The notes under the pieces: model-generated
Told to the model about the DNA's origin: nothing
The model's database searches: none
What the model saw: the letters and a program-made list of their open reading frames with translations, nothing else
Translations under genes and position numbers: made by a program
NCBI GenBank assembly: GCA_023052935.1
Contig: CM041292.1
Span: 141,573,143 to 141,637,142 of the forward strand
Direction: 5' to 3'
Source of the DNA: Piezodorus guildinii
Lineage: Eukaryota > Arthropoda > Insecta > Hemiptera > Pentatomidae
DNA: 64,000 nucleotides
Part shown: positions 31,062 to 42,619 of the stretch, one piece after another
Layout: each line of letters starts with the position of its first letter
Numbering within the stretch: the stretch's first letter is position 1

Positions 31062-32100
31062 ATTATTTATTGAGATTTACAACTGTTTTAGTTAATACAA
31101 CAAGTAAATTAGCTGTCAGATAATATACATGAAAAATATATGAAGAGAACATGCTCATTGGCATCACTCCATTAGGTAATCTAAACTATAAGGTCTCGAG
31201 GCCATCTTCTTTTCAGACGCCTCGGAGGTTTGTCAGGAATATAAGAGGAGGCTAGGATTGAAACTGATGGGTTAGAGTGAGAGTGGAGTTTGTCATGAAT
31301 GATACTTGTTTCGGGCCAACTCAGCTACATATGGGATGTTAAGGTCTTTGTGGATGAGCTTATTCGTGACAAAGTAAGGAGCATTGAGGAATTTTCGAAG
31401 GGTTTTGGATTGTAAGGATTGTATACTGAAAACAATTGATGGCTTAGTTGAGCCCCAAAGCTCAACTCCGTAAGTCCAGATAGGCCTTATGATGCTGGTA
31501 TAAATGAGCCTTTTGTAGATAAGTGGAAAATTGGAGCGTCTGTCCAGTAAGTGAGTTAGTAAGCGAAAGCGATGGGCAGGTTCTTGTCGTTTCAGTCTTG
31601 TTTGTGGATTCCATGTTAGTCGTTTATCAAGTAGAAGTCCTAAATAGCGGATCTGTTCAACTGGAACAAGCAGAGTATTATTAAAGGATACTTTACGGCA
31701 GAATGTTATAGGCTTATGACGAAAGGTAAAGGTTATTTGGTGGTATTTGTTGGAATTGATTTTAATTGTCCAATTCTGGCACCATACCTCGAGGTCTCTG
31801 ATGTGAGATTGAAGAGATTGAGAGGCAATTGTGTCAATAACACACAATTGTCATCAGCATAGGTAGAAAGGAAGGTGTTGAGATGGGTTGTGATAACAGC
31901 TGTATAGGCTTTGTGAGGGATGGGTCTTAGCCTAGGACCTCAAGGTAGTATCCTAGGAACACCAGCAGACTGAGTTAAAAGGGATGAATCGGAACTATTG
32001 TGGTTAATTTTGAAGGATCTTCCTGAGGTAGTAGGCCTGGATATTGAGGTAGTATGTAGAAGGGAATTATGAAAATTAAGTTTTATAGTAACAAGACATT
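31062..32100 (-). pseudogene. Jockey-type LINE, 5'-truncated and frameshifted
   Basis: On the minus strand the copy runs from a GVP-type reverse transcriptase motif near 31955 through TYADDN (catalytic YADD box) at about 31860. It continues through LEVWCQNWTIKINSNK, YLGLLLDKRLTWN, RPIWTYGVELWGSTKPS and LNAPYFVTNKLIHKDLN, to a 3' UTR containing the complement of GATGGCCTCGAGACC. At least one frameshift separates the YADD box from the open 184-codon stretch 31293-31847. There is no RNase H domain, as in the Jockey clade. Confidence 0.85.
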
Positions 32101-32105
32101 TTAAG

Positions 32106-32291
32106 GGTCATTGTTGGTGAAGTGGCTAGCAAAACAGCCTTCTATGCCCGAGTTCAAAGTTGGTTGGTGGCTTTAGGATTTTAATGGGAGTAAAAAAATA
32201 CTTAGTTACGCCGAGAGGACGTAAAGAGTAGAATCGTTCGATTAGCAACAATAACATAAAGGTGACATTAAATGAATAAACAAACAAACTA
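32106..32291 (+). repeat. SINE family A, decayed copy
   Basis: GTGGCTAGCAAAACAGCC, GTTCAAAGTTGG (degenerate B box), AGGATTTTAATGGGAGTAAA and AACATAAAGGTGACATTAAA follow the order of the SINE at 15373-15653. The middle segment with GATGTCAGGTACTCG is deleted. A short A-rich tail follows. Confidence 0.65.
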
Positions 32292-32578
32292 CACCTTTTA
32301 TCCTAATACAGTATTTTGTTTTTTACAGGGATATATCTTTTGGCTGAGAGGTCTGTAATTTTCATTGTGTGGCGTTGTTTTTTACTCTCAGTTTGACACG
32401 TTCTAACTCTGTTGATTTCAGAAATTTAGCGGAGAATATTTTTTGTTATACAATATTTATCACTAGTATTGGTTTCAATGAAATAATCATTTTTTTTTTC
32501 ACACTCAAAAGTGTGACACACATTGTTTTTGTGCTTCTCAGATTAAATTTGGCCGATACTTTCTATATCATAAATTTA

Positions 32579-32714
32579 TTTATTTTTTTTTATTAAGATC
32601 TGCCACCTTCTGGAGCAATGAATATTAGAGATAGAATAAATCATTCATCCCATATGTACATTGTAAGTAAAATTAAAGAAAAAAAACTAATATAGATTGA
32701 ACAAATAAAAGCAA

Positions 32715-32755
<41 letters not shown>

Positions 32756-34051
32756 AAATTAAATAAATACTATAAAGAAAATAATAATAACAATCTTGTT
32801 CACACTCATACCTATTTACAATATTTACAAACTGCCCCTGGGATCACTGAATCAAACCTCGAGATCCACTAGTGGATGTCGAGGCACAATGCCAGAAGAT
32901 CCCAGCGCCTCTTATTCAGCCGCGTCACTGGTCTTGAGAGCCAGTGGAGGCTGCGCGAGGGCGCTAGAGCCACATACACTCAGGGCATGAGTGGAGAAGC
33001 TGGCCATTGCCAGCACTCCAATAACTTATTTACAAGAGATCTCTGGGCCACTGCCGCTTCAACCCACGAAGAGGGTTATAGGGATGTTTGGAAGTAGATA
33101 GGGAGTTTGCATAGGGATTAGGAAGGTGATTAAGCTTCTGATGTAAGGTTATGAATTTGGAGGGGATTAGATCAAGGACACATGGGATATTCAGTTCATG
33201 ATGTAAAGTTTTGTTGGTGACATAATATGGGGCATCTACTATTGTTTTAAGGACTTTAGACTGCAAGGATTGGATACGTTTGATATTCGAAACTTTTGCT
33301 GTTCCCCACAGTTCAAGTCCGTAGGTCCAAATTGGTTTAAGAATAGTCTTGTAAATTAAGAGTTTGTGGTCCGTTGAGAGATGAGATTTTCTGTTTAGTA
33401 GTCTTTTATAGCTGGCCATATCGTCGATTGAGTTCTTGTTTGAGTCTAGTATGGGGGTTCCATTTCAGTCTTTTGTCTAAGAGGAAATCAAGGTATTTGA
33501 CTGTGTCAGAAAAGGGAAAGGGGAATAGAGCTAAAGTGGACAAAAGGGCAGGATCTGCGTCGAAGGGTAAAGGCGACTTGCTTGCTTTTTGATTCATTGA
33601 CTTTGATGCGCCAATGATTGCATCACTTTTCAATCCGATCGAGATGTGTTCGGAGGTTTGAGGATGCCATAACAGGATCTGGATGGGATGCCAGGATAGC
33701 TGTGTCATCGGCAAATGTTGCCAGGAAGTTTTCGGGTAAGGCGGGAATGACTGAGGTGAATAAGATGTAGAGTATAGGACCTAGGACACTACCTTGGGGA
33801 ACACCAGCTTCTATCGGATAAAAAATTAAGAATTCAGAACCACAACGGACTCGGAACGAGCGGTTAGAGAGGTAGGGTCGAAGGATTAGATGTAGGGCTT
33901 GGGGTAATAGGGTTTTTAGTTTGAAAAGCAAGCCATCGTGCCACATCCGGTCGGATGCTTGTGCTATGTCCAGAAAGGCACATGTGCAATATTGCTTGCT
34001 TTCAAGGGATATGTAGGATATGTAGTCAACAACTCGAAGACCTTGGTGAAC
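32579..34051 (-). mobile_element. Jockey-type LINE, 5'-truncated copy with target duplication
   Basis: CATAAATTTA at 32569-32578 and 34052-34061 is a plausible 10-bp target duplication. On the minus strand the frames carry FLDIAQASDRMWHDGL, GVPQGSVLGPILYILF and TFADDTAIL, then YLDFLLDKRLKWNPHTRLK, PIWTYGLELWGT, VDAPYYVTNK and LKRQWPRDLL. At least two frameshifts separate 33623-34072, 33406-33714 and 33030-33419. The 3' UTR (32579-33027) is unusually long, with GATCCCAGCGCC on the plus strand, and recurs at 35209-35645. Confidence 0.85.
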
Positions 34052-34061
34052 CATAAATTTA

Positions 34062-34886
34062 ATGGACAGCATTATTTTTCATAAAACGTTTTTCGCTTGG
34101 AGCTACAGTTAAGCATCCATATTAGTTTAAAGAAAAAAAATTCAAAAGTTACGTTTGAAACCCTTATTGAAAATCTCTTCAGAATGTTTTTAATGAATGA
34201 TTAATGTTAATTCATATTTTGATACCAAATAGGTACTTATCATCTCTAGGAAATGAACTTGTTAGTTTCGAAAAAAAAAAAAGAATGTGTGTTATGAACT
34301 TTTTTTTTTAAATGCTCAGTAATAAACAAACAATTGTTGGTAAACTGATCGATAAAACAATTTTGAAGAAGAAGATTGGTTTTATTCCGTTGGTTATTTT
34401 GTTACTTGTAATGCAACTGGTAGGTGATACAGTTAAATCAACTGAGATTCAGAAAATAACATGGCGACTCGGCAGAAAATCCTTCGAGGATAGATACATA
34501 TATATGCTCAACATACGAGTATATATGTATGTATAGTATTATTTTTAATACAGTTGGAATTATTGACACCTAATTTTGGTATGATATATTAATATTGCTT
34601 TAGGATTTTGGATAAACGCCTTTTTTCTCAATACAATCTCTAGTTAGTGTAAGTAAGCAATATAAACTGTTATAAAATCTGGAGGTTTGGGCTTATAAAA
34701 TTTGCTACTCTAGCGGCGATAGGAGGGAAAGGTTTATATAAGACAGTGTAAAGCACTCCCCCATCTCAGGCTAACGTTTTCATTGATCTGCAATCTCCTA
34801 GCATCTTCTACGCTATTTTACTTTAGTACCACAATCATAATTTTTTGTTCAAAAGATTGTTAGGCCAAAGGATGGATGTTATTTTC

Positions 34887-34944
<58 letters not shown>

Positions 34945-35208
34945 CACATTTTTTTTTTCATTCATATGATTTATGATAGTTCTACATGAATGATCTGTTT
35001 TTATTTAAGAAAAATTGCTATTTTAGTATACATCATTTTTCCTAAACTATCTGCGACTAATAAATATTTTAGACCAAATTGTATTTTTTTTTTTTTTGTC
35101 TTGTTATTCTTAGTGATCGGCTACATATTTGGTATTTGTATGTGAGACTTCATTGTAAACATTTCGAAATTCCACCACTTTACTTCAACTAAATGTTTTA
35201 TTATTATT
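34062..35208. other. Intergenic DNA with a (CA)n tract
   Basis: The (CA)n tract is at about 34891-34934. A TATA-like GGTTTATATAAGACAG is at 34732-34747 with no recognised gene downstream. A short open frame at 34312-34536 is not supported by any motif. Confidence 0.45.
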
Positions 35209-35645
35209 ATTTTTAGTTTACTTATTCAGAGGTAATATAATCTGCCCCCTTCTGGGGCAATGAGTATTACAGTTATAAGAAATCATTGATCCCATATGTA
35301 CATTGTAAATAAAATAAAAAATTAATAATGATAAATAAAAATTACAAGAATATTTAATAAAGACTAAATAATGAAGAAAAGAAATATATGTATACACAAT
35401 AAAATAAAGAATGCAAAATAAAGAAAATAATAAAAACCTTGATCACATTCATACCTATTTACAATATACCGCTGTGATCACCGATTCAAACCCAGATCCA
35501 CTAGTGGAGGTCGAGGCCCAATGCCAGGAGATCCCAGCGCCTTTCATTCAGTTGCGTCACTGATCTTGAGAGCCAGTGACGCAGCTGAGGGAGGGCCACA
35601 TACACTCAGAGCATGAGTGGAGAAGCTGGCCATTGCTAGCAAATG
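35209..35645 (-). repeat. Jockey-type LINE 3' UTR fragment
   Basis: Matches 32583-33010 along its length: CCTTCTGGAGCAATGA/CCTTCTGGGGCAATGA, CCCATATGTACATTGTAA, AGATCCCAGCGCCT, CATGAGTGGAGAAGC. It is a severely 5'-truncated copy of the same subfamily and has no coding sequence. Confidence 0.8.
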
Positions 35646-35758
35646 TATTATTAGTTATTTAAATAAAAAAAATAAAATAATAAGACGCTAAATTAGAATG
35701 CGTTCATCTGACATTTAAACTACCGGTTAAAAAATTTCCGTCGATTCTGTGCTTTAAT

Positions 35759-35991
35759 TTTTATTTTTTTTATTTATTTATTGAAAGAAATTTACAACTG
35801 TATTAAATCAATACAACAGGTAAATAGGATTGATATAAGATTAGAACACATGGTAGTCCTGTGATAAAACTACCCATTGGTAGCACTCCAATGTCTAATT
35901 TATGGTAGGAGGTCTCTTGGCCATCTTTTTTTAAGGCGTCTCCGTGGATTATCGGGAATAGATATGGAGGAGAGGTCGCGAATAAGCTCGT
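35759..35991 (-). mobile_element. Severely 5'-truncated Jockey-type copy with perfect target duplication
   Basis: TTCTGTGCTTTAAT occurs at 35745-35758 and at 35992-36005, a perfect 14-bp duplication. Between them on the minus strand is only the last coding bit and the 3' UTR (complement of AAGATGGCCAAGAGACCTCC and of GTGCTACCAATGGGTAGTTT), ending in a T-rich tail on the plus strand. Confidence 0.88.
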
Positions 35992-36005
35992 TTCTGTGCT
36001 TTAAT

Positions 36006-37250
36006 CAAATAATTATAACAACATTCAGTAATATTTGCAGGAACAAACAAAACCACTTGAAAGAATAGAGGTGAACCTGCACATACTTAAGGGAAAACAT
36101 TTATTTGATTAGCTCAATACCTCACAAAAAGGAGTCTTTTTAACAGAACAGACCTAATATTGATTTATGATGGCTTATCTTCTTTTTCTAAAGAAATATT
36201 GGGTATTTTAATATTCTTTTTGAAAATTATCGTAAAATGGAATTGTCGAATTGAGTTGGTGAGCTATAAAACTGAAAATAAATGAAAGGTTTTACTACTT
36301 GAGACTACCAACCATTAATTTGTTTTCAGTTAGATATTATTTTACAGTCATAGATCTTTTTACATATCACAATGCTAATCTTGATTAAAACATAAATGAA
36401 CTTGATAAAAACATCAGCAAGAACAATGCTGTTTATAAGATTTATTTTATTACACCCTTTTCTTTTAAAACGCCTATTATAATCATCATTATTATCTAGT
36501 AGCTAATAAATGTAGTTAACTCAGTTGTTATGCATCCTTGTTGGAGGCTGAACGATGAGGAAGATTTATTCATTTCTTATCGTATCAAGAACGGTAGTAA
36601 TGACTATTATCGCATCATAACTTACTTCATTATTCTTCTGAAGTCTTCCCAGCTCATAAACTTCAATATTTACATTTTACTATTACTAAGTACAACTTTT
36701 GAATAGGTAATAAAAGTGCTTCTGGTACTTTATACTATCTTTACACATGTTAAATATTTCTTTTCAGAAAAATAAGTTCTATACTGGAAAAAATTATGTA
36801 AAATATAGATCCATATTTAAAAAAAAATTATTATTACATTTTTTATCCTTAATTGGTTTAAGTGTAACGTTACATCCTGTCTTATAGAGAATATTGATAA
36901 TATTAATCTGAGGTACAATATTTTCAGAAACAACACTAAAACAATATCTTGCTAAACAAAAAAGTAAAAATTATGATAATAACAACATAAACACGCGAAT
37001 ACCTACGTACAATATAATAAAAACAGCATACAACTGCGATACCAGACTTGCCCTGACCCCCACTAATGGAAGCGGGACTTTTATGATCACATAACTTTAA
37101 TCTCTACTGTTGCTAATGATATCCTTAAATAAAATCCTAATATTAGATATTAGTAAAATAAATAAAAATTAAAGGTTCCTGTACAAGATTCCAACGTTGA
37201 ACTAACTGAATTGTTATAGATCCAGGCAATACTGGAGGGATATTGATAAG
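36006..37250. other. Intergenic DNA, nothing recognised
   Basis: AT-rich sequence without a supported feature. Confidence 0.45.
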
Positions 37251-37264
37251 CAGAATCACTCTTA

Positions 37265-37593
37265 AGATGTTTTTTGGAAGGACCCTGCAAAAAGAGAAGT
37301 TGTACACTACTCTCAATGGACAGGACAACTCTAACGAGAGTAACAGGACTGTACACAGGACACTGTCAGCTTAACAAGCATCTCCATAATATGGATTTGG
37401 CGGCCTCACCAGCTTGCAGATTCTCCAAGAAGGAAGATGAAACTGCATTTCATGTGATATGCATTTGTCCTGAGATTGCCAGGATACAGTTTTACCATTT
37501 TGGCGGCGACCTTATTACAGATCCCAAGTTCTGTGAACCCCCACTATATACAGTTGTTAAATTCAATAAAATATAAATTAGAAAAAAAAAAAA
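37265..37593 (+). pseudogene. LINE ORF2 C-terminal fragment with A tail
   Basis: The frame encodes RVTGLYTGHCQLNKHLHNMD, a cysteine motif CRFSKKEDETAFHVICICPE and a terminal FCEPPLYTVVKFNKI, then TAA and an A run at 37579-37593. A TGH-x-x-L-x-x-H-L-h-x-m-g stretch followed by a C-x-E-x-E-T-x-x-H-x-x-C-x-C-P motif is characteristic of the region after the RNase H of many insect LINEs. This is a 5'-truncated insertion or relic. Confidence 0.75.
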
Positions 37594-38330
37594 AAGGATT
37601 TATCAACTTCAATGTTCATTATCTATCTCTTTCTTTGTAAAGGCTTCATAATGAGATATCCAGATATGTTCACATATAAAGTCGTCTAGACATTACCGGT
37701 TTTATGATATTCGCTTTCATTATTATCTGAACCTTAAAAAGAACCTATGTTTAGCGAGGAATCATTGATGTTTTCATGATCGAAGATAACGAATTTCATA
37801 AGGTGTAATGTATCTTTGAATTTTGTTGTGGCAATTTGTGTTTCAGTTGTAGATCCAGGACATCGTATTTCCTAACTTGTATATTACAAAAATTCTTTAA
37901 TTCTGAAATCATCCTGTGATTAGAGAGGGTTGGGTAGTGCTATTCTAACATTAGCAAGTATTTGGCTCTGTTGGGTATGCATTGTTGCTATTCATTTAAA
38001 ACAAAGGCAATATGCCGTCAAAGGCACCGTTTGTTTTAGCATGATATTGTTTTATCATTGGCTACTCCGCTTTGTAAATAAAATGGAAGCTGGAAAGAGA
38101 ATTTTATTATCCTCCTGCGTCATTGGGAATAAAATTGATGGGGACTAATGCGATATATAGGACATGGTAAGGTCAAAGGTTTGTCATCGACTCTCTTCTA
38201 ATTTACTTATAGCGTAGTGATTCCATTAGCCTCCAGCTTTTATAACCCAGCTTCCTCCCATCATTGGCCACCTGCGTATTGTTACGGCCTTAATTTATGC
38301 AGTATTTAGATATCCCATCCCTATCTATAT
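37594..38330. other. Intergenic DNA with inverted CCAAT motifs
   Basis: ATTGG motifs occur at about 38056, 38122 and 38262 (TCATTGGC, TCATTGGG, TCATTGGC). No gene or repeat was recognised. Confidence 0.35.
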
Positions 38331-38333
38331 ATG

Positions 38334-38393
<60 letters not shown>
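38334..38393. repeat. (AT)n microsatellite
   Basis: About 28 AT dinucleotides, directly adjoining a copy of the unclassified repeat. Confidence 0.95.
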
Positions 38394-38398
<5 letters not shown>

Positions 38399-38716
38399 GA
38401 AAGTATTTCGATCGTGAAAATACCATCCGGATAACCAAGGCAAAAAAGCTCAAAAAGGTGTGTGTGTGTGTTTGTGTAATGAGTCTATCACGAAAACTGA
38501 AATTTATTATTTAGGACAATTATACCCCCGAGGTGTTACACCAACTTTTCCACCAAAATCAGCTTACCAGAAGTGCTATTTCATACGAAACATTTTTTAC
38601 CTTTTTACGATTTTCTCGAAAACGCTTCCAACTATTTTAGATGAGGAAGATGGTTGGGGGTGCGGTCATAAATTAAAACCACACAATTAAAAATAAGCGT
38701 TATTTTTATTATGTGC

Positions 38717-38752
38717 CGACGTTTCGGCCTACAATGTGGGCCTTCATCAGGG
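38717..38752 (-). ncRNA. Hammerhead-ribozyme-core-like motif of the Penelope-like element
   Basis: On the minus strand CTGATGA (38744-38750) is followed by an A and a perfect GGCC/GGCC stem with a CACATTGTA loop. Then come GAAA (38722-38725) and CGTCGGC. This is the order of the two conserved hammerhead boxes around stem II. I could not identify paired stems I and III or the cleavage triplet, so self-cleavage is not shown. Confidence 0.5.
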
Positions 38753-39818
38753 CTAAAAGAAACAAGATAACAACCAATGTAATTATAGACTTAATAATGC
38801 GTTAGGTATATAATAATAATATGACAGTAATAAATTATGGGAACAAAATAATATTAAATGTAAAATGATAATAAGATGACAATTATAAAGTATGGAAATA
38901 AGGTGACAGTTATAAAGTATGGAAATAAACAAAATTAAGATGATAGTTATAAAGTATGGAAAGTAGAAATAATTGAGATGATAATATTGTAATGAGAATA
39001 TATAAATAGAGACTCAGTAAATGAAAAAAAAAAAAAAAAAAAAAAAATGATAAAGGAAAAATATGTGAACAATTAAAATTTTAAATATTAACAATTTTGA
39101 GTTGATATATGACGGTAATATATTAAAAACATAGTTAAGAGTATAGGTAAATATAAAAAAAAATATAGTCATTACAAAAGAGAAACAGTATGAATAAAAA
39201 ATAATAATTTAAATTTTAAAATAATGTAATATTAAACTAATAATTATATGTCAGGATATGTATCGGAGAAAGATATGAGTATGGAAAGGGGGAGAAAGAA
39301 ATGGGCGATGAAAAAAGACCCTTATCAATAAGAAAAAATACTTACATGACGTGCAAGCGTTGCCTACAGAAGTGATGTTTCCCAGTTTAAAAAACGCTCA
39401 TTGCGTGGAACGGAAAATATGAGAACTAGAATGTCCGTTAGGAAAATTCCAAGAAGCTAAGTTATGTTTACTGATTCGATTGTTAAAAAATAGCCAAAAG
39501 TCATTACTCGAGAGTACTTGAGTTATTACTTATGGGTATTTGATAAAATTGTAAGAAATAGTGACGAGGTAAAGATTAAAAGATTTTAAGTAATAACGGA
39601 TGACGATAATAAATGATGAATGATGATAAGGTAATAACGAATGACGATAAGGAGCTGTCGAAGGAAATGATAAATAAACAGTAATCTAGTAGGTAAACAA
39701 ATAAATAAATAAAAAAGGGGAGTACGAAAATTAAATAAATATATAAATAAAAAATTGAAAATAAATAAATAAAAATAAAATTATGAAGAGATGATCAGAT
39801 GGTTGTTTAAAAAATGAG

Positions 39819-40347
39819 CTAGGGATACTTTATTAAATTTAATATTTGGGAATAAGCTAGTGACAAGTTATGTTTGTCAGTCTTTTGATTAACAGGAAGG
39901 GGTTCTAGTTGTATGTAAATGCATTCTGTAATGAGTCGTTTGTCATGGTTGGGAACAGTGGCAAGAATGGATGTTTTATCAAAATCAAAGGAATGGTTAA
40001 GGGTTAAGGAATGTTCTGAAAGTTTTGAAGCGGTAGAATTTTTGGAGGAAATTGTATATTTGTGTCGGGTGATGCGATCTTTGAGAAGGTTTTTGGTTTC
40101 ACCAATATAGGCAGAGTTGCAATTAGGAGTTCCGCAAGGGACTCTATAAACAATTTTTGAACGGTGGTCTGTTGGTATACTGTCTTTAAGTCGGCTGTAA
40201 ATATTGGAGAGTTTGTAGTGGGATTTTAAAGCAAGTCTGAGGTTTGGATAGAAGGATTTTAATGATTTTTTCTGAAAGAGAGGGAATGTAAGGTATCTAA
40301 TGTAAGGTATATAAGGGAATCTAATTTCTCTACGGTCAACAAAACTC
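39819..40347 (-). pseudogene. Penelope-like ORF, C-terminal GIY-YIG endonuclease part
   Basis: The minus-strand frame is open for about 175 codons to a TAG at 39819-39821. It begins FPYIPYIRYLTFP, a conserved stretch linking reverse transcriptase to endonuclease. It passes through RSKIVYRVPCGTPNCNSAYI (Cys residues of the zinc-finger-like linker), GETKNLLKDRITRHK (second part of the GIY-YIG fold with the conserved Arg), SKLSEHSLTLNHSFDFD, and ends LITECIYIQLEPLPVNQKTD with the conserved Glu. No ATG is in place because of 5' truncation. The frame shows no stop or shift, so the insertion is fairly young. Confidence 0.85.
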
Positions 40348-40470
40348 CATCATTATGATTCCAACTATTTTAATTAAACTGGTTATCTATTTATATATAT
40401 AATTTAATGGGGTTTAATTATGTAGGTTTCATTCTGATTGATTTTTTTTTTTTTTTTTAATGCACTTCTG

Positions 40471-41220
40471 AATTCAGTCCCAACTCTCTATTTGCGTTAT
40501 CATTGCAAACTTTACTGATACGACTATGCACTTATAATATACCTCAATAGACAATATACCTTCTAATTTAATGCCAAGGAAGGGATGCTGCTTGACACTT
40601 TCATTCCCAATGCCTTTCATGTCGACTGCTGTAGTTTTCCCCAGAACATTTGCTAATTTTTAGTTTACTTGTAGCAGGTGAGAATAAAAAAAATAATTTG
40701 ATAATCAAGGAGCACATATTATGTTGAACACTCAAGATAATAATTTAAAAGAAAATGCCCTTTCCTTCACAACTAAATATATAATCAGACCTCTGAATTC
40801 GCCTGATATTACCAAAATGTAGTTAAAAGAGTGGAGAGACCTTTAAGTTGCATTGTTATGCATTGTCTGTGTTGATCGTAAGTTCTCTTTTAATAGTAGT
40901 TTTCACTAGAAATACTTTGTTCATTTCAAAAGAAATTTTACTTTATTAATGCAGTTTATCGACCAAATAGTTCCATTTAACATGTATCTTTGTCAGAAAA
41001 AAAAAAAAAGAATAATTGCATATCCTTTATAATTTTACTTAATATTTCCCTACCTCTTGATTTTAATTCGTCGTTTTTGTTTTTTAACGATCAGTTAAGC
41101 AAAACATTCCTATTCTTTATTTCCGTTTTCATTCCAAACTTCATGGGCATGGCAAAGACTTATAAATGACATGTCATTACCTTAAATGGCTGTTAGACTA
41201 AGGCTAAAAAGAAGCCTTAG
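40471..41220. other. Intergenic DNA, nothing recognised
   Basis: AT-rich sequence without a supported feature. Confidence 0.45.
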
Positions 41221-41540
41221 GTCAGGAATCAAACAGGCTGTAGATCTGTAAGAAAATCCTGTGGCATATGGATGAATGTAATATGTAATTTCTTGATAAA
41301 ATATATATTTTATAAAAGTAATAGTATGTTATTTGAATTGCAATTAAATCGAAAGGTTGCGAGGCAGCTGGAACCCTTGTAAGCTTCTCGGTTGAAATCG
41401 CCAAGAATGAAGAGACTCGTGCCGACGGACCCACCGCCTGCCGAAGATTAGCTGAGGAGCCTCCTTGACAGCACAATGAACCCGCAGGTAGTGGGACTTC
41501 CCTCAACAAATGCTTCTACAAAAAATGGGCCAGCTGCCCC
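41221..41540 (-). other. GC-richer patch, possible trace of a LINE endonuclease
   Basis: At about 41395-41425 one minus-strand frame reads SLFILGDFN, matching the GDFN motif of APE-type LINE endonucleases. Flanking codons show no further match and stops are close, so this is only a hint. Confidence 0.2.
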
Positions 41541-41699
41541 CTGTCTGCTACCATATATATTTATTTTTTGTTGTGTCATTGAAAAACTGAGTACGATACC
41601 ATCTTTATTTCATCTTGCGATTCTTTGTTTTGAAAATGGTTTACTCTTATTTTTATATATCTATCTTAATTAGATAGATATTTTACAATCGGGGTCCGT

Positions 41700-41901
41700 T
41701 TAAAAGGATCGGAGATGTTTTAACGTGCTATCAATACAATCTGATATTGTCATCAGTGCCCTAGTAGACTTTGTTTTGATGTGGTTCAGTGAAGGAACGA
41801 ACCTTTGGTTTCGCCAGTGTTGGAGAAAGTTACCTACTGCCTGTTCTAATTCATCCCTATTTGTAGGATCAGCACCTATTTCGTCATCATTGTCTTTGGA
41901 T
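41700..41901 (-). CDS. Unassigned open stretch, possible terminal exon
   Basis: On the minus strand, after CTAG at 41902-41905, the frame reads SKDNDDEIGADPTNRDELEQ, then NFLQHWRNQRFVPSLN, then LMTISDCIDSTLKHLRSF and TAA at 41700-41702. The mixed, low-bias composition looks coding. The open stretch has no ATG, so it would be an internal or terminal exon or a transposon fragment. I do not recognise the family. Confidence 0.22.
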
Positions 41902-41974
41902 CTAGTTTGGGGCAGTCAAATAATGAATATATTTCTTTCTTGTTACAATATGAGTTTTGCCAATTAAAAAAATG

Positions 41975-42600
41975 TTTTTTTTTTGTGTTTTAGTAATATA
42001 ACAATTAGAGCTCAATCAATGTAATTATTTATTTAAACTACACATCACACAAGGGCAAAATTAGTAAACAATTTCAAGTTTAATATTTAATCTGAATCAT
42101 AACAAAATGGTCAACATATTTTTTTTTTAACTACTTTTTGCATGGTATAGGATTATTGATATTTATATTCTCATTATAGTGTCATTTACTTCCGATATAA
42201 ACGAATTTCTGAAACTATTTCTTTAAAATATTCCCTGGCGCATGCAAATGGCAGCTGAAAAGAATAAAGTAATTCTTGTCTTGAATCAAAGCCACTGTAA
42301 TGTTTCTTCTTAGTAATTAAAAAATATCTCTATAAAGCAGCTAAAACATCATTACCTCTCTAGAGATTGTAACTAAAAATAAAACCCAGGTTGTTTTATT
42401 AATAATAATATAAATGATTTTTAATAATAGTATCACCTGCTTGACTTCACTGCATACATGTTGTTGTTTTGGTAATAAGGGAGAAAAAACTGTGAGTGGT
42501 TATTATTGCCCAAACATCTTCAAAAGACCAGTAACTTACAATAACTTATGTTACAAGATTAATAACAGGGATTTAAATTTATTTTCAGTTTTTGAGAGGA
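41975..42600. other. Intergenic DNA, nothing recognised
   Basis: AT-rich sequence without a supported feature. Confidence 0.4.
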
Positions 42601-42619
42601 AAGGATGAAATCAATAAAA

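Larger units (their letters stand above)
38640..40358 (-). mobile_element. Penelope-like element, 5'-truncated
   Basis: TTCCAACTATTTTA at 38626-38639 and 40359-40372 is a perfect 14-bp target duplication. On the minus strand the element begins within the coding region near 40358, ends its frame at 39819, and has a long AT-rich 3' region. A hammerhead-like terminal motif lies at 38717-38752. Penelope-like elements combine a reverse transcriptase with a C-terminal GIY-YIG endonuclease and carry hammerhead motifs in their terminal repeats. The reverse transcriptase domain itself is lost to truncation. Confidence 0.85.
38394..40470 (+). repeat. Unclassified ~0.95-kb repeat, copy split by a Penelope-like element
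   Basis: The left part (38394-38639) aligns with 51058-51345: GTATTTCGATCGTGAAAA, a GTGTGTGTG stretch and ACCAGAAGTGCTA. The right part (40373-40470) continues it with ATTAAACTGG and TAGGTTTCATTCTGATTGA, matching 51350-51420. The intervening 38640-40358 is an inserted element. Confidence 0.72.

Noticed and set aside
34312..34536. Small membrane protein (74 codons) with TATA-like sequence about 0.4 kb downstream of its end
   Set aside because: No splice or start support and no conserved motif, and the TATA-like site is on the wrong side. The composition is as expected by chance.
38717..38752. Calling the motif a proven self-cleaving ribozyme
   Set aside because: Only the two boxes around stem II are visible. 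Stems I and III and the cleavage site could not be identified by eye.
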